Below are positions 46,298-56,919 of a stretch of DNA of 64,000 nt, in pieces. The stretch is from Persicitalea jodogahamensis (lineage in GTDB: Bacteria; Bacteroidota; Bacteroidia; Cytophagales; Spirosomataceae). The notes below the pieces were generated by a model, which saw nothing but the letters and a program-made list of their open reading frames with translations, was not told where the DNA came from and searched no databases. The stretch is taken from positions 655,087 through 719,086 of the forward strand of contig NZ_BMXF01000004.1 of assembly GCF_014651615.1 (NCBI RefSeq). The letters are read 5' to 3'. The translations under genes and the position numbers were made by a program. Numbering within the stretch: the first letter of the stretch is position 1; each line of letters begins with the position of its first letter.

Positions 46298-47185
46298 TTA
46301 TTTTCCAGCCTGTGGGGTGTACAGGTTGAAGAACTGATCCAGCTTAGGCGTAATGATAATCTCAGTACGACGGTTCAGGTTACGGCTTTCCTTAGAACCG
46401 TTGTCAACCTTGGGCAGATATTCGCCCCGGCCACCGGCAATCATCCGGCTGGCGTCAACGCCATACTTGGATTGCAATGTGCGAACCACAGAAGTAGCAC
46501 GCTTAACACTCAAATCCCAGTTGTCCTGCAGATTTCCGCTGCGGTAAGGCACGTTATCCGTGTGGCCTTCCACCAGAATATCGATCTGCTTGTAGTCATT
46601 CAGAATCTTGGCCACTTTGCTAAGTACATTCTCAGCTTGTGCGGTTAGGTCATAGCTACCGAAATTGAACAGCATCTTGTCAGAGAGAGAGACATAAACT
46701 ACCCCTTTCTTCACTTCGATTTGCACGTCTTCATCGCTAACATCCTGCAATGACCGCTTCAGGTTCATTACCAGCGCCATGTTCAGTGAGTCTTTGCGCT
46801 GGATGCTGCTGTTCAGGTCGCGAATGTAGTTTCCCTGGTTGTTCATCACATCCATGGACTTTTTAATGCTCTCAGCTCCTTCCTTACTGATGACGGAAAG
46901 GTCGGACATGCGATCAAGCAAGGCGTTGTTGTTCTTTTTCATAAAGTCCAGCTGATCCTGCAATTCCTTCACCTTCGCATTTTTTCCATCCAGATCAGTC
47001 TGGGTGGTGCGTAGGTCCGTGTTCAGCTTCGCTACTTTGCCGTCGCAGTCGCTAAGGTCAGTTCTTACTTTGTCGAGTTGGAGTTGAATTTGATCCCGTT
47101 CATTCTGGACGGCCAGCATTTTTTTCTTACTGGCGCAGGAGCCCAGTGTGAAAAGGATGGCAATGGCTACGATGGTCTTTTGCAT
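46298..47185 (-). CDS. OmpA-family peptidoglycan-binding lipoprotein with coiled coil
   Basis: The 295-residue lipoprotein (lipobox TLGSC, Cys17) has a long coiled coil (about 20-150, heptad-rich with LQLDKVRTDLSD) and a C-terminal OmpA domain (about 170-285) containing the peptidoglycan-binding motif VEGHTDNVPY and the RATSVVRTLQSKYGVDASR helix with a later NRRTEI. It should tether the outer membrane to the cell wall. A TAATTTTG box (-7 consensus on the minus strand, 47289-47296) lies about 105 nt upstream of the start. The gene converges on the phosphotriesterase-family gene. Confidence 0.93.
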   Translation of the reverse strand: MQKTIVAIAILFTLGSCASKKKMLAVQNERDQIQLQLDKVRTDLSDCDGKVAKLNTDLRTTQTDLDGKNAKVKELQDQLDFMKKNNNALLDRMSDLSVISKEGAESIKKSMDVMNNQGNYIRDLNSSIQRKDSLNMALVMNLKRSLQDVSDEDVQIEVKKGVVYVSLSDKMLFNFGSYDLTAQAENVLSKVAKILNDYKQIDILVEGHTDNVPYRSGNLQDNWDLSVKRATSVVRTLQSKYGVDASRMIAGGRGEYLPKVDNGSKESRNLNRRTEIIITPKLDQFFNLYTPQAGK

Positions 47186-47467
47186 GGTATTAGTGAGTTT
47201 TAAAGAAATTGGATTGAGGTTTACAAACTGTTAAAATACGGTACGAAAGGACAACGCCTTGATTTAAAGCTCGGCTGATTTCAAACCGCAAAATTAGTGT
47301 TGTTTAACCAAAAAGAAGAATTAATTCCTAAAATACTCAAAAATAACGTGCCATTGGAACAACAAAGTGGAGCACAGACCGTCAGGAAACGGTTTTCCGG
47401 TCGTATCCAAAGTACCCCACATCACCATCCAGCCACCCGAAGTAGGTGTGTTCCCATAAGGTCCATG

Positions 47468-48217
47468 CTAATAAGGCATGGACCAATACGGACTGCGGTG
47501 CATGACCATGCTGTCGCGCATGTGTTCCCATATCATCTTATCGTATTGATCATTATTGATCTTCTTACCCTTCATTTTTCTTGGAAGTTCGATAGCCTCG
47601 CCCACGGGTTTCATTTCAATGTTGGTCGCCGTGATCAACACATCGCCGTCGTTCATGTCCAGCTCCAAAATGGCACCGGGAAGCCCAAAGTACTGCCCGG
47701 GCCCCACGGGAATCGGCAGGTCATGCGCAAACCAGGCTTCCACTTTCAGTTTTTTGATAGTGTCCTCCGCCATAGCCAGCATACAAACGTGCCCGTTGAT
47801 GTCTTTGATTTTATTCATCACCTTCCACTTGGGTGTTTTCAGAGAATCCTCGATCAGGTACGTTTTGCCCAGCATCTCAATCAGCTCGATTTTTTTCTCC
47901 CTGTCAAAATCCCGAAAAATCAGGTATTCGTCATTTTGCCAACTATATCTGCCGTCATCGCTCACAGATTGGTCGCTCTCGTACGTGTATTTACTTTGGG
48001 ATGGGGTAAAGAACAGCTTCATCTTTGTCTTTCTTCCCTCATCGTCATTACCCCAGGTTAACTTTATCCGGTCTTTCTCTTCCTGACTCAAAAAGTCAAG
48101 TTTAGCGTAGATGCTTGACCAGTGAATCACCTGTTCGTAGGTGATGATACCCTCCGATTCCTGGCCAATGGCCGGGACCGTCAGGAAAAAAAATAAAAAA
48201 GCAAGGATTTGTTTCAT
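47468..48217 (-). CDS. GLPGLI family protein
   Basis: I place the start at 48217, which gives the signal peptide MKQILAFLFFFLTVPAIGQ; the longer in-frame reading adds 22 residues with no export signal at its front. The 249-residue product carries the family hallmark as YFGLPGAILELDMNDGD near residue 160, after WFAHDLPIPVGPGQ. GLPGLI proteins are Bacteroidota-specific, exported, and often encoded beside TonB-linked barrels. Their function is not established; roles in peptide or metal handling have been proposed. Here the gene lies 86 bp downstream of such a barrel gene on the same strand. Confidence 0.9.
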   Translation of the reverse strand: MKQILAFLFFFLTVPAIGQESEGIITYEQVIHWSSIYAKLDFLSQEEKDRIKLTWGNDDEGRKTKMKLFFTPSQSKYTYESDQSVSDDGRYSWQNDEYLIFRDFDREKKIELIEMLGKTYLIEDSLKTPKWKVMNKIKDINGHVCMLAMAEDTIKKLKVEAWFAHDLPIPVGPGQYFGLPGAILELDMNDGDVLITATNIEMKPVGEAIELPRKMKGKKINNDQYDKMIWEHMRDSMVMHRSPYWSMPY

Positions 48218-48303
48218 TGTTGTAAATGGCCTGGTGAAAAAGAGTGATGAAAGATGAGTGAAGCGATTAGACACATATAACACTCACCGCTGGTACTTTA
48301 GAA

Positions 48304-51147
48304 TCAGAAATACCCCCGACGCCGGACGCTGCCGGTAACGCCCCGCATGTTGTAGGTAAAGCTCAGCATAAAGTACCGCGCCAGAGTACTCACCTGCTCG
48401 GTGGTCACGAAATTCTGGGAGGCAAACTGGCGGATTCCCTGGTTCTGATTAAACACATCGTAGGCCGAAAGCCGGACTTCGCCTTTCTTGCTTTTCAGCA
48501 TAATTTTGTACAGGGACATGTTCAAAATCGGCTGTGCGCGATTGAACCCAAAACGATCATTAACGTAGGTGTTGAGGTTAAACCGGCTCGAAAAATAGAT
48601 TTCTGCCGGGAATTTGACATTCATCTCCGCTCCGTACGAATTATTATAAATCTGCTGGTTCTGGCTTGTGTTCACCGAGTATTTCGTGTTGGTGACGGAC
48701 CAGTTACCGTTTAAATAAAACGTGAATTTATCGCTGGGTGTCAAACTCAGGTTCGTCGCGAATCGGTAGCCGTTCGAATTGGTTCGGTTCAGGATGTCAT
48801 TGACGTAGATCAAATTTTTATTGGCGTTCAATGAGCCATTGAGGTTGAGGGTTGCCTTCGTTTTCTTCAACGGGAAACCGTAGTTCAAGTATAGGCCCGT
48901 ATTCGAACCACCCGTGATATTGACGGGCCGCGATCGGGTGACCAGGTTTTCGTCTACCTGCTGGTTATACACCACCTGGTTCACCCGGTAATTGTAGTAA
49001 ATATTTCCAAAAAACTGGGTGAAACTGGCCGAGTTGAAATACTGGTAGCCCGCGTTCACATTGTGTGAGGACTCCGGTATCAGGTTAGGATTCCCTTCGG
49101 TAATGTAGAGTGGGTTGCTATTATCGACTATGGGCTGCAGATCCCGGATATTGGGTTCGTTGACGCTCATGCTGTAGCTGAGATTGAGGTTGCGATTGTT
49201 TTTCAAATCGTAACGCACATTCCCATTGGGCGTAATGAAACTGAACTGCCGGTCTATGCGGGTCAGAGTAGACGATAGTTTTGAATTCTTAAAGTCCCCC
49301 TGCAGGTCAAACTGCAGGGCCGCCGCGCCCAGCGAAACGTTCAAACCTTTATTCGAATAACGAAAGCTGGTTCCCAGACGGTTGTAGAGAAAATTATTGG
49401 TGTAGTAGCGGCTCAGCTGGTTATTGGGTATGAAGGTGTTGTTGTCTATGTTCACGTCGAAAACTTCGCGGTTGACCTCATCCTGCCGCAAGCTGAAATT
49501 ATAGAAGGTTTCCCAGAAATAGTGCTTGGCGAACGGCTGGATATAGAGTAGGCTGGCCTTCAATTGGGTGCGAAGACTATTGGTTTCATTGGTTTGATTG
49601 ATCCTGAGGGTACTGTCCGGCTCGTTTTCGTTGTAGAAAACATTGGTGGAGCGTTGGTTCGACTCACCGTCGGAATTGTTGATGTTGTAGCCTACGCTAG
49701 CCGAAAAGTTGCGCCCCTTTGTCTTGAATTTGTGGCGAAACAGGGCCGTGTTGCCCATGGAAAACGAATTGAAAAGACTGGTGTTGTCAAGATCCGACTC
49801 GGTGGCCAGTTGGGTGAGATCACCGGAGGCGTTGCTCCGGTAAAATTCCTGGTCGCTAACATAACGCGAGTTTCCGCTGCCAAAACGGGCATTACTTATG
49901 ATCACCAACGTGTTAAGCGAGTCGATCTTTTGTTCGAGCCGAACTCCTCCCCGGTGGTTGGCATTCAGATTATTGCGGCTGTTGGCATCTTCCCGGCGGA
50001 AACTACTGGCAGCCAAGATGCTCTCGCGGGACGAGAAAGCGTCCTGCATTTTGTCCGTCTGGTTAAAGTAGTAGTTGGTGCTGAACAGGGTTTTCTTGTT
50101 GTCGTAATTATAGTTGACGCCCCCCACCCAGTTTTTGGTAAAGCCTTGCTCAGGCCGCCCTCCCGCCGAAATGGTCAGGCTTTCGGCATCGTCATTACCA
50201 CTATAGAAGATGATCCCCCCGCCGTTGCTGAAGCCAAAATCGCCGTCGTCGCCCCAGTTATAGGACTGGCTTCCCCGAAAGTCCTGATAGTCGTCCCATG
50301 AAAGACCCGTTTGGTTGGTATTGTTTCCCAAACCAACTACCGCAAACTGCTGCTTGTCGTTGAATCGGTTGTAGTTTACTTTCGCCTCCACGCGATCCTT
50401 GGTACCTGCCCCCACGGTGGCCTTACCAAATCCGCCTTTCTTGTGGCTTTCTTTTAGTTCAAGATTAAGGTTTTTTTCCTTCTTGCCGTCATCTACCCCC
50501 GTCAGCCGGGCTTGTTCCGATTTGCTGTCGTACACCTGCACTTTGTTGATGGCTTCTGCGGGAAGATTTTTGGTGGCCATCTTCACATCGCCGCCGAAAA
50601 ATCGCTTGCCATCCACGGTGACGCGCTGTACTTCCTGTCCCTGCGCCCGTACGGTTCCATCTTGCTCGACCTGCATTCCCGGCAATCGGCGCAGCAGATC
50701 TTCCACCGTCGAGCCCGGTGGCACCTTGAATGAACTGGCGTTGTACTCGACTGTATCGCCCCGGATACTGAGCGGGGCGCGGGCCGTTTTGATGACCACC
50801 TCAAAAAGATCCTGGTTCAGGATCTTTAGCTTGACGCTCCCGACATCCACGACTTCGTTTTCCTTGGGTTCGATTGGGATGTCTTCGGGAATATAGCCGA
50901 CGTAGGAGATTTTCAGAATGTACGAGCCGCGTTTGATATTCTTGAATTCCAACTGACCCTCCTCGTCGGAGCGATTGTAATTGACCAGCGCGGAGTCTTT
51001 GGGGGCCAGCAGCATGACCGTCGCACCTGGCAATGCGACCCCGGCCGTGTCCACAACTGTGCCTTTAATGGTGATTCGACCGGAGTTTTGGGCCTGAACG
51101 GCCACAGCCACTACGGAAAGCAGGAGCGGGAGCAGGAGTTTTTTCAA
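48304..51147 (-). CDS. TonB-linked outer-membrane beta-barrel protein with carboxypeptidase-like domain
   Basis: The 947-residue outer-membrane protein has a signal peptide (about 1-20), a carboxypeptidase-regulatory-like domain (about 25-110, GTVVDTAGVALPGATVMLLAP), a plug-like domain (about 120-230, VEDLLRRLPGMQVEQDGTVRAQGQEVQRVTVDGK) and a long barrel domain of the outer membrane protein beta-barrel family (about 400-947). It differs from SusC because no SusD follows. Instead a GLPGLI gene does, a pairing seen often in Bacteroidota. The ligand is unknown. A candidate promoter lies about 160 nt upstream. Confidence 0.9.
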   Translation of the reverse strand: MKKLLLPLLLSVVAVAVQAQNSGRITIKGTVVDTAGVALPGATVMLLAPKDSALVNYNRSDEEGQLEFKNIKRGSYILKISYVGYIPEDIPIEPKENEVVDVGSVKLKILNQDLFEVVIKTARAPLSIRGDTVEYNASSFKVPPGSTVEDLLRRLPGMQVEQDGTVRAQGQEVQRVTVDGKRFFGGDVKMATKNLPAEAINKVQVYDSKSEQARLTGVDDGKKEKNLNLELKESHKKGGFGKATVGAGTKDRVEAKVNYNRFNDKQQFAVVGLGNNTNQTGLSWDDYQDFRGSQSYNWGDDGDFGFSNGGGIIFYSGNDDAESLTISAGGRPEQGFTKNWVGGVNYNYDNKKTLFSTNYYFNQTDKMQDAFSSRESILAASSFRREDANSRNNLNANHRGGVRLEQKIDSLNTLVIISNARFGSGNSRYVSDQEFYRSNASGDLTQLATESDLDNTSLFNSFSMGNTALFRHKFKTKGRNFSASVGYNINNSDGESNQRSTNVFYNENEPDSTLRINQTNETNSLRTQLKASLLYIQPFAKHYFWETFYNFSLRQDEVNREVFDVNIDNNTFIPNNQLSRYYTNNFLYNRLGTSFRYSNKGLNVSLGAAALQFDLQGDFKNSKLSSTLTRIDRQFSFITPNGNVRYDLKNNRNLNLSYSMSVNEPNIRDLQPIVDNSNPLYITEGNPNLIPESSHNVNAGYQYFNSASFTQFFGNIYYNYRVNQVVYNQQVDENLVTRSRPVNITGGSNTGLYLNYGFPLKKTKATLNLNGSLNANKNLIYVNDILNRTNSNGYRFATNLSLTPSDKFTFYLNGNWSVTNTKYSVNTSQNQQIYNNSYGAEMNVKFPAEIYFSSRFNLNTYVNDRFGFNRAQPILNMSLYKIMLKSKKGEVRLSAYDVFNQNQGIRQFASQNFVTTEQVSTLARYFMLSFTYNMRGVTGSVRRRGYF

Positions 51148-51306
51148 GAGAGCGGAGTAGGTTTAGGAGTGAATTGTTGTTTGAGTTCATAGGGACCTAT
51201 TTTAACAAGGTCTTCTTTTTTGGTAAAAGGTTGCAAAGACCCGTGTTAAAATTCCTTAAAGGTAAACTATCTAATTAGTTTAAACAAACGACTAATCATA
51301 CTTTTC

Positions 51307-51335
51307 CAAAAATAAAGAATAATTTATTATACAAC
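51307..51335 (-). promoter_or_regulatory. Promoter candidate for the TonB-linked barrel gene
   Basis: On the minus strand TATTTTTG (51307-51314) matches TAnnTTTG, and GTTG lies 17 bp upstream (plus CAAC at 51332-51335). It leaves a 160-nt leader. The surrounding 51148-51362 gap is A+T-rich and holds no coding sequence. Confidence 0.45.
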
Positions 51336-51362
51336 TTACTTATATAATTTTTTTCACAAAAA

Positions 51363-51395
51363 AAGGATGATGCCTGATAACCAGGCATCATCCTT
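51363..51395 (-). terminator. Rho-independent terminator of fabH
   Basis: A 14-bp perfect stem (AAGGATGATGCCTG and its complement) with 5-nt loop ATAAC is followed on the minus strand by a run of seven T. It lies about 50 bp past the fabH stop. Confidence 0.88.
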
Positions 51396-51443
51396 CTGAA
51401 GAATTGAATAGGTATGTTTTCGCCAGTACCCTACTTAGGAAGT

Positions 51444-52502
51444 CTACCAGCGAACCAGCGCGGAACCCCACGTGAAGCCGCTCCCAAAAGCCGCCAGACA
51501 AACTAAATCTCCCTCCTTGATTTTCCCTGCTTCCCAGGCTTCACACAGAGCGATAGGAATGGAGGCGGCGGTGGTATTGCCATATTTCTGGATATTGTTC
51601 CAAACCTGGTCGTCGCGCAGTCCAAGCTTTTGCTGTACATACTGACTGATACGCAGATTGGCCTGATGCGGAATGAGCATATCGATGTCGCTGGCTTGCA
51701 GATTGGTTTTTTCCAAAGCCTCCTTGATCACTTCGGGAAATTTCACGACGGCATTCTTAAACACGAGTTGGCCTTCCATATTAGGATACACGTTTTTGCG
51801 TTCAAGTAATTCTGGGTAGATAAAAATCTCTCCGTATTCCTCATCCGGATAGCCAAAATTTTCCTTTCCCAAATGGTATCCGCCGTGGCTGCCGGGATTC
51901 AGCATCGCCAGTTGCTCGGCATGGGTGCCATCAGAGTGCAGGTGGGTTGTCAGAATCCCCTGCCCTTCTTCCTGGGTAGGTTGCAGAACGACCGCTCCTG
52001 CCCCGTCGCCAAAAATCACGGTCACGTTGCGACCGCGAGTATCGAACTCCAGTCCCATCGAGTGCATTTCGGAGCCAACTAGCAGGATATTTTTGTACAT
52101 TCCGGTCTTGATGAACTGATCCGCTACGGAAAGTCCGTAAATAAACCCTGAACATTGATTGCGGATGTCCAATGCCCCGATCTCCGTTTTGGTAATGCCC
52201 AGCTCGCGCTGCAAAAGCACACCGCAGCCAGGAAAATAATAGTCGGGGCTGAGGGTGGCAAAAATGATAAAATCCACGTCTTCCCGGCTGATGCCCGCCC
52301 GCTCGATCGCGATTTCCGAGGCCCGGGCAGCCATGGTCGTGGTAGTTTCCTCATGTTTTTTGGCGTAGCGACGTTCCTTGATGCCGGTTCGCTCCTGGAT
52401 CCATTCATCTGACGTTTCCATCACCTTGGTCAGGTCATGGTTGGTTACTACCTGTTCGGGAACGTAATAGCCGATTCCGGCTACCTTTGTGTTAAATGAC
52501 AT
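51444..52502 (-). CDS. fabH: 3-oxoacyl-ACP synthase III
   Basis: The 352-residue thiolase-fold enzyme has the KAS III triad: Cys117 (IRNQCSGF), His279 (IPHQANLR) and Asn309 (YGNTTAAS). It condenses acetyl-CoA or a branched starter with malonyl-ACP to begin fatty acid synthesis. At 352 residues it is a little longer than the E. coli enzyme (317), in keeping with Bacteroidota paralogues that may serve secondary or arylpolyene-like pathways. No other fatty acid genes flank it, so it may be a stand-alone paralogue. It is divergent from the phosphoesterase gene, with 67 bp between starts. Confidence 0.92.
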   Translation of the reverse strand: MSFNTKVAGIGYYVPEQVVTNHDLTKVMETSDEWIQERTGIKERRYAKKHEETTTTMAARASEIAIERAGISREDVDFIIFATLSPDYYFPGCGVLLQRELGITKTEIGALDIRNQCSGFIYGLSVADQFIKTGMYKNILLVGSEMHSMGLEFDTRGRNVTVIFGDGAGAVVLQPTQEEGQGILTTHLHSDGTHAEQLAMLNPGSHGGYHLGKENFGYPDEEYGEIFIYPELLERKNVYPNMEGQLVFKNAVVKFPEVIKEALEKTNLQASDIDMLIPHQANLRISQYVQQKLGLRDDQVWNNIQKYGNTTAASIPIALCEAWEAGKIKEGDLVCLAAFGSGFTWGSALVRW

Positions 52503-52569
52503 AGGTACTCTTAGTTAATGGCTGAAAAATGGCAGCATTCCTGAGCGGAAGCACACCCTTTATATTTTT

Positions 52570-53082
52570 ATGAAAAGAATTGGATTGATTTCAGATACTC
52601 ATGGCTACCTCGACGAAGCCGTTTTTGACCATTTTAAGGCTTGCGACGAGATCTGGCATGCCGGGGACATTGGAACCGGCGAAATTATTACAAAGCTGGA
52701 AGCTTTCAAGCCGCTCCGCGCTGTTTCGGGTAATATCGATGGACAATCCATCAGGGCCATGGTTCCCGAAAATCAACATTTCGAAGTAGAAGGGGTTCAT
52801 ATTTGGATTACCCACATCGGGGGGTATCCGCCGCGCTACAATCCGCAGGTACGCCCTGCCCTGCGGGCCCAGACGCCCGATATTTTCGTATGCGGCCATT
52901 CACACATTCTGCGCGTCATGCGTGATCCGGCTCTATCTAATATGCTCTACCTCAATCCCGGTGCCGCGGGAAAGGAAGGTTTTCACAAAATGCGGACGCT
53001 GCTGCGATTTTCTATCGAATCCGGGAAAGTCAAAGACATGGAAGTTGTCGAGTTGGGGCTACGTGGAGCGATTAAAGATTAA
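52570..53082 (+). CDS. YfcE/MJ0936-type metallophosphoesterase
   Basis: The 170-residue protein has the full calcineurin-like metal motif set: SDTHG (Asp9, His11), HAGDIG, SGNID, THIGG and CGHSH. Small enzymes of this type hydrolyse phosphodiesters such as 2',3'-cyclic nucleotides in vitro with Mn2+; the physiological substrate is unknown. It converges on the VPS10-like gene, with 39 bp between stops. Confidence 0.93.
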   Translation: MKRIGLISDTHGYLDEAVFDHFKACDEIWHAGDIGTGEIITKLEAFKPLRAVSGNIDGQSIRAMVPENQHFEVEGVHIWITHIGGYPPRYNPQVRPALRAQTPDIFVCGHSHILRVMRDPALSNMLYLNPGAAGKEGFHKMRTLLRFSIESGKVKDMEVVELGLRGAIKD

Positions 53083-53121
53083 GGGGCAGGAGTTTAATAA
53101 AAAACAAAACTCCTGACTGAC

Positions 53122-56100
53122 CTACGGCATTGTAATTTTCTCAATTCCTTTCGACCGACACAAGACGTTGAAGGCATATATATCCTCCACCAGCTTCTCT
53201 TTCTCGGCATTCAGCTTATCCCATTGACCGTCCAGCTCGGCGATTCGCTGCTTTTGGCCATTAGTCACGATAGGTACATTGGAATCCAGTTCGCCGCGAA
53301 CGAAAATGTAGTCAGCGCTAAGCATATTCAAAAAATTGATAACGTCGTCGTTGGATTCCGATTTATTCTGCACCAGTTTATCTTCCCAGGTTTTCATCTT
53401 TTTCACCAAAGCCTTTGCTGTGTCTGCCACAACTTTTTGCGCGGGCTTTTCTGCCAGCAAGGAAGCTAGTTCGGAAATCTGCTTTCTGGCTTTGCGCATG
53501 TCCAGTACCGACTTGTGGATTTCCTTCACTTTATCTTCTACCAAAGTCAGGACACGTTGCTGTTCGGCGTAATCGGCCGTGGTAGCTTCAATGCGAGGAT
53601 CGGGCAGAATGGTAAAGTCGGTGGATCGGGTGGAATCCCGGTAGGTGAGCCTTGCCGTGAATTTTCCCGGCGCGACTTTGTGCCCGTCGTAGCTCCCCTC
53701 GATGAAAACCTTGGGGACACCGGGCATCGTTTCGGCCCGCATATCCCACACGAAGCGGTTCAGTCCGCCTTTCATCGGCAGCAAGTCATCTGCCGAGGGA
53801 CCACCGGGATAGGTCTCGAATTCCTCGTCTTCTTTGCTGCTGTATTCACGGACGAGATTTCCCTGTCCATCCATGATTTCCAGTTTCATGGCCTGACTGG
53901 TATCGGGAGCCGCTGGCAGCTTGTAATAAATGACCACGCCCGTAGCCGGGTTGTCGCCTACCATGGAATTCTTGACCGGAAGAAGATCGTCCTTACCCTC
54001 TACCTTGTCCAGGGCCGAACGGCCGGAGACACGGTAAGCGTCCTCGGGTGTGTACACCCAAAGACCATCCTTCGCAATATTTTGGTTGTATTGCCGCAGC
54101 GGAGCCAAATCATCCAGAATCCAGATCGAGCGGCCCATGGTGGCGGCAATCAGGTCGCTGTGGTGTACTTTAAGGTCAGTGATCGGCGTCACTGGCAGAT
54201 TTAGTTGAAAATTCTGCCAACTTTTTCCTCCATCGTAGGAAAGGTACAATCCCGTTTCGGTGCCAGCGTACAGTAAGCCTTTCCGTTGGTCGTCTTCGCG
54301 GATGACGCGCGTGTAGGCACCGTCGGGAATCCCCTCATTGATTTTTGTCCAGGATTTTCCGTAATCGGTCGTTTTGTAAAGCGAAGGTGCGAAATCGTTG
54401 AATTTGTAACGCGTTGTAGCGATGTAGGCCGTGGCTTTGTCGTGGGGCGATACCTCGATGCAATTCACGAGCGTTTCATTCATTCCCTTTGGGGTAACGT
54501 TGGTCCAGGTTTGGCCGTTATCGCGTGTGAGGTGAACCAGCCCGTCGTCGCTTCCCGCCCAGAAAACGCCCGCTTCATCCGGCGCCTCCACTAGGTACGA
54601 AATCGTGGCGTAATTTTCGCCGCCCGCGCCTTCATTGGTGTACGGCGCACCGCCCAGCCCCAGTTTGGCGGTGTCGGCCCGGGTCAGGTCGGGCGATAGT
54701 TCGGTCCAGGTTTTCCCCAGATCAGTTGTTTTCAAAACTTTATTTCCGGCATGGTAGAAGGCTTTTTCCCGCCGGGAGTAGATGATCGGCGCGTTCCAGT
54801 TGAAACGGTACTTCATATCCTTCGCCTGCACCGACTGGTACTGGATTGGCGAAATCATCACCCCCTTCCCTTCTCTGGTTTCGAGGTTCAATAGTTCAAT
54901 GGTTCCCTGGTAACTACCCCCCATTACGTACTTGGGTGCGTCGGGATCAAAGGCAAGGAATGCACTTTCGCCACCAGCCGAGGGGTCCCAGTCGCTTTCG
55001 GTGATTCCGCTCCCCGTGGTGCTACGGCTGGCGATCATTACGGAAGAGTTGTCCTGCTGGCCGGCATAGATGCGATAGGGAAAAAGATTGTCCACGCTGA
55101 GCCGGTAGAATTGAGCAGTGGGCATGCCATTTTGGTACGAAAAAGTCTCGCCGCCATTGAAGCTGACGGCCGCACCGCCGTCGTTCGACAGCACCATGTT
55201 TTTATTGTTACCGGGATTGATCCAGAGGTCGTGGTGATCGCCGTGGGTTTTGCTGAAAACCCGGCTGAATGTTTTGCCGCCATCAATCGATTTGAGGGCG
55301 GGAGAGTTAAGGACATATACGGTGTTCTCGTCTTTGGGGTCGGCCAATATCTCGATGTAGTACCAGGCGCGCTGAACCGTCCGGTGGTCTTTACTCACGC
55401 GTTCCCAACTTTTGCCCGCATCATCCGAGCGAAAAACACCCCCCTGCTCCTTCTCGCTGTCGGACTCGATCAGGGCAAAAACACGCTCAGGGTTGGCTCG
55501 CGACACCGAGATTCCCATTTTTCCCATCTCCTGGGGTAAGCCTTTATCCAGTTTTGTCCAGGTTTCGCCCGCGTCAGTTGACTTATAGAGACCGCTGCCC
55601 TTGCCACCGCTGACCATCTGCCAGGGCAGGCGGCGATGATCCCACATCGCCGCGTACAGGATGCGCGGGTTGGTCATGTCCATGCTCATATCCGCGCAAC
55701 CAGAATTCTCATCGACGTACAGGGTTTTCTGCCAATTTTTGCCACCGTCCGTCGATTTGTAGACGCCCCGCTCTTCCGTCGGACCGTGGAGAGCGCCCTG
55801 CGCTGCGACGTAGACGATGTCAGGGTTTTGCGGGTGAATTCGGATCATGGCAATGTGGCGCGTTTTGTCCAATCCCATCTTCTTCCATGTTTTTCCGGCA
55901 TCCGTGGATTTATATACGCCATCGCCATAGGAGGTCATCACCCCACGTGGGGCGTGTTCGCCCATGCCTACGAAAACTACGTTCGGATCGGACTCGGACA
56001 CGGCTACCGCTCCTACCGACGACGTTTTAAAATATGAATCGGACACATTGTTCCACGACACTCCGGCGTCTTCGGTTTTCCATAGACCACCTCCCGTGTT

Positions 56101-56328
56101 GCCCATGTAGTAAGTGAGCGGGTCACCGACCACGCCGCTGGAAGCTACCGACCGGCCGCCCCGAAATGGGCCGATGTTGCGCCATTTCAGGGCCTGAAAT
56201 GTTTTGTCCAGGCTGTCTGTGGGAGTTTGCCCCGTTTTTGATTCACTTCTAGCGGCGCCTTTTCTATTTTGTGCGAAGGTATTTCCGCTAAAGAACAGGA
56301 TAAGGCAGAGGAGTAAGGTTCTTTTCAT
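53122..56328 (-). CDS. Secreted VPS10/sortilin-like beta-propeller protein (glycosyl hydrolase-like)
   Basis: The 1068-residue protein has a signal peptide (about 1-20) and a large propeller built from BNR/Asp-box and sortilin-type repeats, each with SxDxGxTW-like cores ([73 protein letters not shown]). A C-terminal beta-domain and helical region (about 830-1068) follow. Databases commonly name such proteins glycosyl hydrolases because of BNR repeats, but no sialidase Arg triad is evident. It is probably a surface or periplasmic binding protein. It is transcribed towards the phosphoesterase gene. Confidence 0.85.
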   Translation of the reverse strand: MKRTLLLCLILFFSGNTFAQNRKGAARSESKTGQTPTDSLDKTFQALKWRNIGPFRGGRSVASSGVVGDPLTYYMGNTGGGLWKTEDAGVSWNNVSDSYFKTSSVGAVAVSESDPNVVFVGMGEHAPRGVMTSYGDGVYKSTDAGKTWKKMGLDKTRHIAMIRIHPQNPDIVYVAAQGALHGPTEERGVYKSTDGGKNWQKTLYVDENSGCADMSMDMTNPRILYAAMWDHRRLPWQMVSGGKGSGLYKSTDAGETWTKLDKGLPQEMGKMGISVSRANPERVFALIESDSEKEQGGVFRSDDAGKSWERVSKDHRTVQRAWYYIEILADPKDENTVYVLNSPALKSIDGGKTFSRVFSKTHGDHHDLWINPGNNKNMVLSNDGGAAVSFNGGETFSYQNGMPTAQFYRLSVDNLFPYRIYAGQQDNSSVMIASRSTTGSGITESDWDPSAGGESAFLAFDPDAPKYVMGGSYQGTIELLNLETREGKGVMISPIQYQSVQAKDMKYRFNWNAPIIYSRREKAFYHAGNKVLKTTDLGKTWTELSPDLTRADTAKLGLGGAPYTNEGAGGENYATISYLVEAPDEAGVFWAGSDDGLVHLTRDNGQTWTNVTPKGMNETLVNCIEVSPHDKATAYIATTRYKFNDFAPSLYKTTDYGKSWTKINEGIPDGAYTRVIREDDQRKGLLYAGTETGLYLSYDGGKSWQNFQLNLPVTPITDLKVHHSDLIAATMGRSIWILDDLAPLRQYNQNIAKDGLWVYTPEDAYRVSGRSALDKVEGKDDLLPVKNSMVGDNPATGVVIYYKLPAAPDTSQAMKLEIMDGQGNLVREYSSKEDEEFETYPGGPSADDLLPMKGGLNRFVWDMRAETMPGVPKVFIEGSYDGHKVAPGKFTARLTYRDSTRSTDFTILPDPRIEATTADYAEQQRVLTLVEDKVKEIHKSVLDMRKARKQISELASLLAEKPAQKVVADTAKALVKKMKTWEDKLVQNKSESNDDVINFLNMLSADYIFVRGELDSNVPIVTNGQKQRIAELDGQWDKLNAEKEKLVEDIYAFNVLCRSKGIEKITMP

Positions 56329-56454
56329 TAAAGCGAAGATAATTTTTGATTTTTGGCAACCGTAAAAACAAATCTAGGGCTTTTTGGCAAGCAGCCATAT
56401 CCTTCACCTTGGCCATTCTTTCAAAAAAAACAACTAATTCCTTCGGGCACAGTA

Positions 56455-56483
56455 TTTGGAAATCACCAAAAAACGTACTTTTA
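56455..56483 (+). promoter_or_regulatory. Promoter candidate for the RRM protein gene
   Basis: TTTG at 56455-56458 and TACTTTTA at 56476-56483 (one mismatch to TAnnTTTG) are 17 bp apart. The start codon of the RRM gene is 22 nt downstream. Confidence 0.5.
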
Positions 56484-56505
56484 GCAAAATTTAAACATCA
56501 ATAGA

Positions 56506-56889
56506 ATGGACATTTATGTAGGAAGCCTTCCTTTCAAGATGAAGGAAGAGGATTTGCGCGAAACTTTCGAGGAATTTGGCGAGGTGACTTCTGCCAAAAT
56601 TATCATGGACAAGATGACGCGCCAGAGCAAGGGATTCGGGTTCGTGGAAATGCCCAACGAAGCAGAAGCCAAGTTAGCCATTGAAAAATTGCACGGCCAG
56701 GAAATAATGGGCCGGGCATTGATCGTGAACGAGTCGCAGAACACGAAGCGCACCGAAGGTTTTCGTCCGGGTGGCGGACGCCCCGGCGGTGGAGGCGGCA
56801 ACTACCAGCGCCGCGATGGCGACCGCAACCGGGATCGCCCCAGCCGCGAGGGAGGAGAATTCAAGCGCCGCGACAGGGACGATTTTTGA
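56506..56889 (+). CDS. RRM-type RNA-binding protein with RGG-like tail
   Basis: The 127-residue protein has one RNA recognition motif (1-80) with RNP2 IYVGSLPF and RNP1 KGFGFVEM, followed by a Gly/Arg/Asp-rich tail (PGGGRPGGGGGNYQRRDGDR and onwards). Bacteroidota and cyanobacteria use such small RRM proteins as abundant RNA chaperones, often cold-induced and acting in place of or beside Hfq. It is a monocistronic gene with a shared convergent terminator downstream. Confidence 0.95.
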   Translation: MDIYVGSLPFKMKEEDLRETFEEFGEVTSAKIIMDKMTRQSKGFGFVEMPNEAEAKLAIEKLHGQEIMGRALIVNESQNTKRTEGFRPGGGRPGGGGGNYQRRDGDRNRDRPSREGGEFKRRDRDDF

Positions 56890-56919
56890 TCGCACCTCTG
56901 CCCAAACGACAAGTCCAAC

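Noticed and set aside
47460..47484. 9-bp hairpin over the GLPGLI stop codon as a terminator
   Set aside because: No T-run follows on the minus strand, so it may be chance; not listed as a feature.
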